Shown here piece after piece: positions 57,627 through 64,000 of a DNA stretch of 64,000 nt (the first letter of the stretch is position 1; each line of letters begins with the position of its first letter). The DNA comes from Candidatus Bathyarchaeota archaeon. Lineage in GTDB: Archaea > Thermoproteota > Bathyarchaeia > Bathyarchaeales > Bathycorpusculaceae. The position numbers were made by a program, and so were the translations under genes. Location of the stretch: the NCBI GenBank assembly GCA_026014735.1, contig JAOZHT010000001.1, forward strand, positions 186,001-250,000. Reading direction: 5' to 3'. The notes beneath the pieces were generated by a model. That model was not told the DNA's origin, did not search any database, and was given only the letters and a program-made list of their open reading frames with translations.

Positions 57627-58913
57627 TTAATTCTTCTCCGTTTTCTCAAACAATTTAGCCGCTGCCTCAATGGCTTTTTTATCACCTGTCTTAGCAGCTG
57701 CTCTGAGGTTCTCAACTACTGGAATAAAGGTTTGCTTAAGCAAAATCGAGGTTAAATCGTTAAGAACACGCCTTTGGTGTTCATCGAGGTCACCCATCAT
57801 GGTTAAGGCGGTGCTAAGTTCTCTCTGGCGGACCTGCTCGGCCTGCGAGAGAATCTCCGAGATCATGAGTCTGACGCTGAGGCTTTTCATGTCCTCCTCG
57901 AGCCCGGGCAGTTCTTGGTCGAGCAGGATTTGAGCGGCTTCTATGGCTCTTTGCCGCTGCTCCTTATTCTTGTCAGCGATCATCTGTAAATCATCGATGC
58001 AGTAGAGTTCGGTGCCTTTGACTTCGGCAACGCTTTGTTCGACGTTGCGGGGATTGGAGATGTCGATGATCATCATGAACTGGGGGTTTCTGCGCATTGC
58101 CATCAGCCTTGTGATGGCTTCTTTGGTTAACAGGTAATGCGGCGCGGATGTTGAGCAGATGACGACGTCAGCGTCAGTCATGACTTCGTCGAATCGGTCC
58201 CAATGCACTGCCTGCCCCCCGAGGTCGGCGGCGAGTTTGACGGCTCGGTCGTAGGTGCGGTTAGCGATGAAGATGGGACTTAAACAGCGCCGGGCAAGCG
58301 CTTTCGAAACCAGCGTTCCGATTTCGCCAGCGCCCATAACCAAGATTTTCTTGGATTCGAGGTTTCTCAGAATAGTGAGGGCAAGCTCGACGGCTGCGGA
58401 GCCGATGGAGACGGCACCTTTGTTGATGCCTGTCTCGCTGCGGACTCGGCGCCCAACTGTCATGGCTCGGTTGAAAAGGTGTTTAAGGATGGGCCCGAGG
58501 GTTTTTGCGTTATCGGCTAGGATGTAGGCGTCCCAGACTTGGTTTAGGATCTGGTCTTCGCCGATAACCATGGATTCCATGCCTGAGGTGACGCGGAGCA
58601 GATGGTTGAAGGCGTCGTTGTCGTAGCTGACCTCTAAGGCTTCTGCTATTTCCCCGCGGTGTTCTTTGGCTCGATTAAGCAGCCACTGTCTGGCTGATTC
58701 AGCGGCGCCTTGGGGGTTTTCGGCTACAAGATAGATTTCTGTGCGGTTGCATGTCTGCAGGTAGAGGCATTCTTCGATGCCTTCTATGGTTTTTAGTTCG
58801 GTGAGGGCTTGGGTTTTCTCTTGGAAGGCGACTGCTTCCAGTAGCATAACGCGGGCTGTTTTGTGCGTTATGCGGAGGTTGATGACGTGGTCTACCTTCG
58901 CCGAAGCATGCAT
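57627..58913 (-). CDS. hemA: Glutamyl-tRNA reductase
   Basis: 428 residues. First step of C5 tetrapyrrole synthesis, reducing glutamyl-tRNA to glutamate-1-semialdehyde. Catalytic Cys in LYLQTCNRTEIYLVAE, conserved MESMVIGEDQILNQVWDAY, NADPH loop ILVMGAGEIGTLVSKALARR, FIANRTYDRAVKLA, and the C-terminal helical dimerisation domain. A TATA element centred 25 bp before the ATG points to a leaderless mRNA. It heads the minus-strand cobalamin operon. Confidence 0.96.
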   Translation of the reverse strand: MHASAKVDHVINLRITHKTARVMLLEAVAFQEKTQALTELKTIEGIEECLYLQTCNRTEIYLVAENPQGAAESARQWLLNRAKEHRGEIAEALEVSYDNDAFNHLLRVTSGMESMVIGEDQILNQVWDAYILADNAKTLGPILKHLFNRAMTVGRRVRSETGINKGAVSIGSAAVELALTILRNLESKKILVMGAGEIGTLVSKALARRCLSPIFIANRTYDRAVKLAADLGGQAVHWDRFDEVMTDADVVICSTSAPHYLLTKEAITRLMAMRRNPQFMMIIDISNPRNVEQSVAEVKGTELYCIDDLQMIADKNKEQRQRAIEAAQILLDQELPGLEEDMKSLSVRLMISEILSQAEQVRQRELSTALTMMGDLDEHQRRVLNDLTSILLKQTFIPVVENLRAAAKTGDKKAIEAAAKLFEKTEKN

Positions 58914-58933
58914 GGATGGATAAACCGACCGGC

Positions 58934-58943
58934 TTAAATATAA
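58934..58943. promoter_or_regulatory. Shared TATA element between hemA and the haem-precursor operon
   Basis: TTAAATATAA is nearly symmetrical and sits in a 63-bp divergent gap. It is 25 bp (centre) from the hemA ATG at 58913 and 38 bp from the plus-strand ATG at 58977, so transcription either way starts near the expected distances (58913 and ~58964). No second TATA-like element fits either gene as well. Confidence 0.55.
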
Positions 58944-58976
58944 CGTTTGCGGTAAATACCCCGACGGGCAAAACCA

Positions 58977-60536
58977 ATGAATCCACCACGCAGAATCGGC
59001 TTAGCATACCTACAAGGAGCGCTTCCATGCTTCGAAAACTTCGGAAACCTCCCCACCGACCTCCTAGGACCCACCGCACAACTCGACGGCAAACCCGCCT
59101 CACAAGTCCTCGACATGCTAATCATACCCGGCGGCAGCCTCGTGGAATCCGCAAGCGTCAACCCCGCCGTCACACGAGAAATCGTAAAGATGGCCGATGA
59201 AGGCAAATATATTTTGGGCATCTGCTCGGGTCTTCAGGTACTCGCCAAGGAAACCGACGTGGGGCGCCTCTCCACCATACCCATCAGGCGGCAGGGCATC
59301 GGCCTATTAGACGCCAAAGTTTCCCCCCTCATATGCACCGACCGCGTAACCGCCGACGTCGTGGAGGCCAGCTTCCTCACCGGCGAAGTCGGCGCGCAGG
59401 TCCGGGGGTTCCACTGCCACACCTATGGCGAGATGAAACTGGGCGGCGGCGCCAAACCCATCCTCATCAGCCACGCCCAGTACATCAACTACTTTGTCAA
59501 AGGCAGAGACCTGGTTTCAGGGGTTTCAAACAAAGCCGGCAACGTCGTAGGCGTCTTCATCCATGGTTTACTCGATAACAACCCCGCAATAACCACGGGC
59601 ATTCTTAACTCGCTTGACCTAACCCAAAAGGACCTGTCAGCCATCAAGGCGGCTAACGCTAAACTGCTGGAGAGCATCAAGGGCGAAGTCGGCGTCTCCA
59701 CAGGCATCCATCAGCCGCCCCCCGTGGAAACCAAGCCCAAGCTGCTGCTGATAACGGCGTTGGCTAGTGGTTCAGGGAAAACCTTTGTTGTAACAGGAAT
59801 CGCTGGAGCCCTCAAGAAACGCGGCTACAAAGTCGGCATAATCAAGGTCGGCGGCGACATCCGCGACGCGGTGCCCTCACTCTATTTGCTGAAAGAGCCC
59901 ATGCGGGAGTATTCCTCGATTAGGGTTGGGCAAAGCGGCTGGGTGACTCCCCGGCAAGCCATCGAAAACGCCTCGCAAGACTACAATTTTCTGATTGTGG
60001 AAGGCGCCATGAGTGCCTTCACTGGATTGCTAAACACCAAATACGATCGGCCCATGTCAACTGTCGAAGTGGCGGCGGCGTTGGGTGCCTCAACGGTTCT
60101 GGTGGTGGCCTGCGACCAAGAAGGCCTCGAAGGCGCCCTGCTTGATACCCTCAACAACATCGTTGCCCTCAAACGCTTAGGCGTTAACCCCACCGGCGTG
60201 ATACTAAACAAGCTTCACGTCAGCTACATGACCAAAGAAACCGTGGCTATGATGCAGCGGGCCTTTGGAGAAGTCGGCGTGCAGATTATAGGTATGGTTC
60301 CCCGTTTGGACCTGCAGCGCCGCGGCATGATTCCCGAGGTGGAAATCCGCTATGAGGATTTCTGTGCACAGGCCTTGGAAGCTGCGGAAAAGAGCCTCAA
60401 CTTTGATTTGCTCACCCAGTTAGCCCTGCCGCCTAAGCCCGTGGAAGTTGATTATGATGTTTTTCCGGAGAAATTCAAAAACCTCTTAACCAACTACCGC
60501 CTTAACGGTTCAGCAGGTGCAAGCAAAGAGTGCTAA
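58977..60536 (+). CDS. CobB/CobQ-type amidotransferase with permuted domains
   Basis: 519 residues. Residues ~5-235 are a CobQ-type glutamine amidotransferase: LIIPGGSLVE, nucleophile C83 in LGICSGLQVLA, GFHCHTYGEM, and catalytic H196 in FIHGLLDN. Residues ~255-500 are a dethiobiotin-synthetase-like P-loop domain: LITALASGSGKTFVVTGIAG (P-loop ~261-270), GIIKVGGDIRD, LIVEGAMSAFTGL, LVVACDQEG, and GVILNKLH. CbiA and CbiP have the opposite order. It may amidate cobyrinate, sirohydrochlorin or another tetrapyrrole acid; which is open. It leads the operon with precorrin-2 dehydrogenase and hem genes. Confidence 0.88.
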   Translation: MNPPRRIGLAYLQGALPCFENFGNLPTDLLGPTAQLDGKPASQVLDMLIIPGGSLVESASVNPAVTREIVKMADEGKYILGICSGLQVLAKETDVGRLSTIPIRRQGIGLLDAKVSPLICTDRVTADVVEASFLTGEVGAQVRGFHCHTYGEMKLGGGAKPILISHAQYINYFVKGRDLVSGVSNKAGNVVGVFIHGLLDNNPAITTGILNSLDLTQKDLSAIKAANAKLLESIKGEVGVSTGIHQPPPVETKPKLLLITALASGSGKTFVVTGIAGALKKRGYKVGIIKVGGDIRDAVPSLYLLKEPMREYSSIRVGQSGWVTPRQAIENASQDYNFLIVEGAMSAFTGLLNTKYDRPMSTVEVAAALGASTVLVVACDQEGLEGALLDTLNNIVALKRLGVNPTGVILNKLHVSYMTKETVAMMQRAFGEVGVQIIGMVPRLDLQRRGMIPEVEIRYEDFCAQALEAAEKSLNFDLLTQLALPPKPVEVDYDVFPEKFKNLLTNYRLNGSAGASKEC

Positions 60537-61186
60537 TCGACCTCAAATTAACCGGGAAAACCGTTATGGTAGTTGGAGGCGGCGCAGAAGCCCACCGTAA
60601 ACTCCAAGGCATACTGGATTCAGAGGCGAAAATCTGGGTTATCAGCCGCGACTTTGTCGAGCCCATCCAAAAGCTGGGGCAGGAAAAACGGGTTGCGCTG
60701 CTCAAAACCGGCATCAAGGATGCCCAGGCGTTCGTTGATAGCCTCAGCCCCAAACCCTACATTCTGCTCGCCGCCACCAACGACGGCGCCCTCAACGCGG
60801 GGCTAATTAAAGCCGCCAAGTTCTATGGCTGCATGGTTTACAGCGTCGATGACCCCTCGGCGAGCGATTTTATTTTGCCTGCGGTGGCACATGTCGGCGA
60901 CGTGAAGATAGCGGTTTCCACAGGCGGCAAGAGCCCAGCGGTGGCGCATGTGCTGCGGGAACGCATCGAGAAACTGGTCACGCCGATGGATCTGCTCTCG
61001 ATTCAGCTGCAGGAGAAAGCCCGCGCGGTCCTCAAAGAGAAGGTGTCTGACTCGGAGAAGCGGAGCCAGATGTTATATGAAATTCTTGGCAGTGAAGAAA
61101 TCAAAAAGGCGTTATCTGAGGGCAAATTAGCTGAAGCTGAAACTTTAGCGTTGGCATTAATCAATAAAGAGGAGAATCAAGTATGA
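60530..61186 (+). CDS. Precorrin-2 dehydrogenase / sirohydrochlorin chelatase-type protein
   Basis: 218 residues from GTG 60530, overlapping the previous stop by 7 nt. NAD loop LKLTGKTVMVVGGGAEAHRK at the N-terminus, ILLAATNDGALNAGLIKAAK, YSVDDPSASDFILPAVAHVG, and AVSTGGKSPAVAHVLRERIE are the CysG-N/Met8p signatures. Oxidises precorrin-2 to sirohydrochlorin, the branch point to sirohaem, haem (alternative route) and cobalamin. There is no fused SUMT domain. Confidence 0.93.
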   Translation: MLIDLKLTGKTVMVVGGGAEAHRKLQGILDSEAKIWVISRDFVEPIQKLGQEKRVALLKTGIKDAQAFVDSLSPKPYILLAATNDGALNAGLIKAAKFYGCMVYSVDDPSASDFILPAVAHVGDVKIAVSTGGKSPAVAHVLRERIEKLVTPMDLLSIQLQEKARAVLKEKVSDSEKRSQMLYEILGSEEIKKALSEGKLAEAETLALALINKEENQV

Positions 61187-62157
61187 GTTTTCCAACCGTG
61201 CGAATGAGGCGGCTGCGCAGAACAGCTGCGCTGCGTCAGATGCTAAACCAAGTTACCCTTAACCCCGCGCACCTCATCTATCCCATCTTCGTCGAGGAAG
61301 CCATCCAAAACCCCGTCGCTATCCCCTCTATGCCCGGCTACAGCCGACTTCCCCTCTCCATGGTTGCAGAGGAGGGCAAAGAGGCGCTGTCGCAGGGCTG
61401 CAGAAGCGTGCTGCTATTTGGCATACCCGCAAAGAAGGATGAGCAAGGCACCTCCGCCTACGCCAAAGACGGCGTGGTCCAAAACGCCATCCGCGAACTC
61501 AAAGCCGCCCGCGGCGAGGACCTGGTGGTAATCGGCGACGTGTGCCTCTGTGAGTACATGAGCCACGGCCACTGCGGCATAGTAAAGGATGGGCAAGTCC
61601 AAAATGACGCTACCTTGGAGCTTTTAGGCAGAATCGCCGTCAGCTACGCCGAGGCAGGCGTCGACATCGTTGCGCCCTCCGCGATGATGGATGGGCAAGT
61701 CGCCGCCATCCGCGAGGCACTTGACGAGGCAGGCTACGATCAAACCCCAATTATGGCTTACGCCGCCAAGTATGCCTCGGGCTTTTATGGTCCCTTCCGC
61801 GACGCCGCGGATTCCACGCCCAAGTTCGGTGACCGCCGCAGTTACCAGATGAGCCAGGGCAGCCCCGAGGAGGCGCTGCGTGAGATGGAACTCGACATCG
61901 AGGAAGGCGCCGACATGATTATGGTTAAGCCCGCATTGGCATACCTTGACATAGTGGCGCTTGCCAAAGCCAGCTTCAACGTGCCCATCGTCGCCTACAA
62001 TGTCAGCGGCGAATACAGCATGGTTAAAGCCGCCGCAGCCAACGGCTGGGTAGACGAGAAAACCCTCATCCGCGAAATCCTGGGTGGAATGAAGCGGGCA
62101 GGCGCCGACCTCATCATAACCTACCACGCTAAAGACGCAAAAGCATGGTTGAAGTAG
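61183..62157 (+). CDS. hemB: Porphobilinogen synthase (delta-aminolevulinate dehydratase)
   Basis: 324 residues. Condenses two aminolevulinates to porphobilinogen. Substrate lysines in MAYAAKYASGFYGPFRDAA and MVKPALAYLD; metal site region GDVCLCEYMSHGHCGIVKDG contains three cysteines, indicating zinc; VAPSAMMDGQVAAIREALDE. Overlaps the previous gene by 4 nt and hemL by 13 nt. Confidence 0.97.
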   Translation: MSFPTVRMRRLRRTAALRQMLNQVTLNPAHLIYPIFVEEAIQNPVAIPSMPGYSRLPLSMVAEEGKEALSQGCRSVLLFGIPAKKDEQGTSAYAKDGVVQNAIRELKAARGEDLVVIGDVCLCEYMSHGHCGIVKDGQVQNDATLELLGRIAVSYAEAGVDIVAPSAMMDGQVAAIREALDEAGYDQTPIMAYAAKYASGFYGPFRDAADSTPKFGDRRSYQMSQGSPEEALREMELDIEEGADMIMVKPALAYLDIVALAKASFNVPIVAYNVSGEYSMVKAAAANGWVDEKTLIREILGGMKRAGADLIITYHAKDAKAWLK

Positions 62158-63458
62158 CCTTGACATCTAAATCTGAAGTGCTCTTCCGTAGAGCCCAAAA
62201 AATCTTGCCCGGCGGCGTAAACAGCCCCGTCCGCGCCTACGACCCTTACCCCTTCTTTGTCGAGCATGCAGCGGGCTCCAAACTCTATGACGCCGACGGC
62301 AAAGCCTACGTCGACTACTGCAACGCCTACGGCGCCCTGCTTTTGGGGCATGCCAACAGCGAAATCCTCGACGCAGTCAAAGCGCAAATGTCAAAAGGGA
62401 CACTTTACGGTGCACCAACCGAGTTGGAAGTGGCCTTCGCCGAGGCAATCAGCAAAGCCTCGCCCTGCATGGAGATGCTGCGCCTCGTCAGTACAGGCAC
62501 AGAAGCCACCATGCATGCCATCCGAGCTGCACGCGGATACACAGACCGCAAAAAAATCATCAAATTCGACGGTTGCTTCCACGGCAGCCACGACAACGTC
62601 TTGGTCAAGGCAGGGTCGGGAGCCGCCACTTTTGGCGCTCCAAACTCGCTTGGGGTTCCCGAAGAAACCACCCAAAACACCATCGTTCTACCCTACAACG
62701 ACGTGGAAGCTTTAGAGGCGACGTTTAAGAGTGAGGGAAACCAGATTGCCGCAGTTATCGTCGAGCCCGTTATGGGAAACGTCGGCTTAATTTTGCCCAA
62801 AAAAGACTATTTGCAAACCCTGCGCAAAATCACCGCCGTCAACGGCACCATTTTGATTTTTGACGAAATCATCACTGGCTTTCGCCTCTCTTTGGGCGGG
62901 GCTCAGGAACTCTTCGGCGTTCAACCCGACATGGCGACGCTGGGCAAGGTGCTCGGCGGCGGGTTCCCTCTGGCGGCGTTTGGCGGCAAAAAAGAAATCA
63001 TGCAAAACATCAGCCCCGTGGGCAAAGTGTATCAGGCAGGCACTTTTAGCGGCAACCCCGTGTCGGCATCAGCTGGCATGGCAATCCTTGGCTACCTGAC
63101 CAAAAACAGAAGCCAAATCTACCCGCGGCTCGAAAAGAACGCCTCCACACTCAAAGCTGCCCTAACCGACCTATCCATCCAACACAAACTCCCCGCTCAG
63201 GTCTACAGCATAGCCTCGCTCTACCAAATCTTCTTCACAAAAGACGCGGTCACCGATTACGCCTGCGCCAAACACAGCGACGCAGCCATGTTCACTGCTT
63301 ACTTCCATGCGTTGCTAAATGAGGGCGTGTTTATTCCGCCATCACAGTGCGAAACCTGCTTCCTATCCGCCGCCCACACCGAAGACGACCTTAAATTTAC
63401 CATAAACGCCTTCGACAAAGCCCTCGCGGCGGCTGCGAAAACGAGGAAAACCCCATGA
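62145..63458 (+). CDS. hemL: Glutamate-1-semialdehyde 2,1-aminomutase
   Basis: 437 residues. PLP enzyme making 5-aminolevulinate from HemA product. ILPGGVNSPVRAYDPYPFFV at the N-terminus, LVSTGTEATMHAIRAARGYT, KFDGCFHGSHDNVLVKAGSG, LIFDEIITGFRLSLGGAQEL, and the PLP lysine in TLGKVLGGGFPLAAFGGK. Overlaps hemB by 13 nt and hemC by 4 nt. Confidence 0.97.
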   Translation: MVEVALTSKSEVLFRRAQKILPGGVNSPVRAYDPYPFFVEHAAGSKLYDADGKAYVDYCNAYGALLLGHANSEILDAVKAQMSKGTLYGAPTELEVAFAEAISKASPCMEMLRLVSTGTEATMHAIRAARGYTDRKKIIKFDGCFHGSHDNVLVKAGSGAATFGAPNSLGVPEETTQNTIVLPYNDVEALEATFKSEGNQIAAVIVEPVMGNVGLILPKKDYLQTLRKITAVNGTILIFDEIITGFRLSLGGAQELFGVQPDMATLGKVLGGGFPLAAFGGKKEIMQNISPVGKVYQAGTFSGNPVSASAGMAILGYLTKNRSQIYPRLEKNASTLKAALTDLSIQHKLPAQVYSIASLYQIFFTKDAVTDYACAKHSDAAMFTAYFHALLNEGVFIPPSQCETCFLSAAHTEDDLKFTINAFDKALAAAAKTRKTP

Positions 63459-64000
63459 AGCTAACCGTCGGAACCAGAGGCAGCAAACTCGCCCTTGCAC
63501 AGACAAACCGCACATTGGACTGGATAAAAGCCAAAAACCCAGACGTGGAGTTCGAAATCAAAATCATCCACACCATCGGCGACAAAGAACACGGCAAACC
63601 CCTCTTCACTATCGACTGCAAGGGCATCTTCGAGAAAGAAATCGACCAAGAAGTTGTGGCTGGAAAAATAGATTTTGCCGTACACAGCCTCAAAGACGTG
63701 CCCATCGTGGAGCAGCAAGCAGGCACGGTTTTGGCGGCTATTCCCAAGCGCGATTCGCCCTGTGATGTTTTCATCTCTAACAATCATGTTAAGCTTGCAG
63801 AGTTGCCTAAGGGCGCGGTTGTCGGAACAGGCAGCCTGCGGCGGCTAGCAGAAATCAAGTACCTGCGCCCCGACCTAGAAGTGGAGCCCATACGAGGCAA
63901 CGTGGACACCCGCATCGGTAAAGTCAAAAAAGGCGCAATCGCAGGCATCGTTCTCGCTGAAGCAGGATTGGAACGCATGAACATAACTGGAGAAATCACC
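63455..64000 (+). CDS. hemC: Hydroxymethylbilane synthase, 3' end beyond window
   Basis: At least 182 residues from ATG 63455, open to the right edge. KLTVGTRGSKLALAQTNRTL, FAVHSLKDVPIVEQQ and AAIPKRDSPCDVFIS mark the first domain; GAVVGTGSLRRLAEIKYLRP and EPIRGNVDTRIGKVKKGAI the second. The Cys carrying the dipyrromethane cofactor lies in the missing third domain. Polymerises four porphobilinogens. The stop overlap with hemL (ATGA) shows co-translation. Confidence 0.96.
   Translation, partial: MKLTVGTRGSKLALAQTNRTLDWIKAKNPDVEFEIKIIHTIGDKEHGKPLFTIDCKGIFEKEIDQEVVAGKIDFAVHSLKDVPIVEQQAGTVLAAIPKRDSPCDVFISNNHVKLAELPKGAVVGTGSLRRLAEIKYLRPDLEVEPIRGNVDTRIGKVKKGAIAGIVLAEAGLERMNITGEIT

Noticed and set aside
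1-64000. CRISPR array, tRNA or rRNA genes, insertion sequences
   Set aside because: No regularly spaced repeats, no T-arm/acceptor pairs, no rRNA stretch and no transposase were found by eye; a covariance search could still reveal a degenerate tRNA.

Overview
The window reads as a chromosomal segment of an archaeon, most likely a TACK-superphylum organism and probably a member of Bathyarchaeia. The lineage call is inference from gene content. The archaeal signs are direct: a proteasome alpha subunit, Mre11/Rad50, ribosomal protein uS10, an OB-fold single-strand-binding protein, a 7S SRP RNA, TATA-box promoters about 25 bp before starts, many TTG/GTG starts, surface proteins with a VPEYP-type C-terminal anchor, and a membrane protein whose Cys-rich module resembles the TACK output domain. 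I saw no convincing tRNA, rRNA, CRISPR array or insertion sequence.

Layout. 1-8.9 kb: a large secreted/membrane protein running off the left edge, a tiny Cys-rich protein with a paralogue at 31.7 kb, a methyltransferase, a P-type cation ATPase, a helix-hairpin-helix protein and a PAS histidine kinase. 8.9-16.6 kb is an accessory island. It holds a UPF0175/PIN toxin-antitoxin pair, a RelBE-like pair, a zinc-ribbon/MNT nucleotidyltransferase without a HEPN partner, a ParA-like ATPase with a helical partner, and (divergently) a compact five-gene cassette with an intact phage-type terminase large subunit and an ABC-ATPase/GNAT fusion. No capsid, portal or integrase gene is visible. I regard this cassette as the best candidate for an undescribed system. 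16.6-18.5 kb: a beta-helix surface protein, the SRP RNA and a small zinc-ribbon protein.

18.5-24.4 kb is a trpEGDCBA operon on the minus strand joined by 4-bp overlaps, without trpF, and with trpE carrying an apparent one-base frameshift just after its start. 24.4-37.6 kb is mostly housekeeping: CutA, proteasome alpha, TrmO-like protein, SSB, a dolichol-type glycosyltransferase, uS10, an AN1-zinc-finger/M50 protease fusion, a VapBC pair and mre11-rad50. It also holds several proteins under 60 residues and a candidate structured RNA. 37.9-42.6 kb: a membrane/zinc-ribbon/nuclease-fold fusion beside a processive glycosyltransferase, a GH16-like secreted protein and a small anchored protein.

42.6-64 kb is devoted to cobalt, cobalamin and tetrapyrroles. 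A winged-helix regulator lies divergent to btuF-btuC-btuD, and a second operon encodes a CbiM-CbiN-CbiQ triple fusion, CbiO and a NicO-type metal transporter. Both operons carry the same TTAAC-N4-GTTAA palindrome upstream. The minus-strand operon hemA-cbiXC-cbiD-cbiE-cbiT-cbiL-cbiF-cbiG-cbiH builds the corrin ring by the anaerobic (early cobalt) route. A divergent plus-strand operon holds a domain-permuted CobB/CobQ-type amidotransferase, precorrin-2 dehydrogenase, hemB, hemL and hemC (cut by the right edge). These supply the precursors from glutamyl-tRNA to hydroxymethylbilane. One TATA element between the two operons is placed to serve both. Together the genes import cobalt and B12, make tetrapyrrole precursors and assemble cobyrinate. 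CbiJ, canonical CbiA/CbiP, HemD and the SUMT methylase are not in the window.
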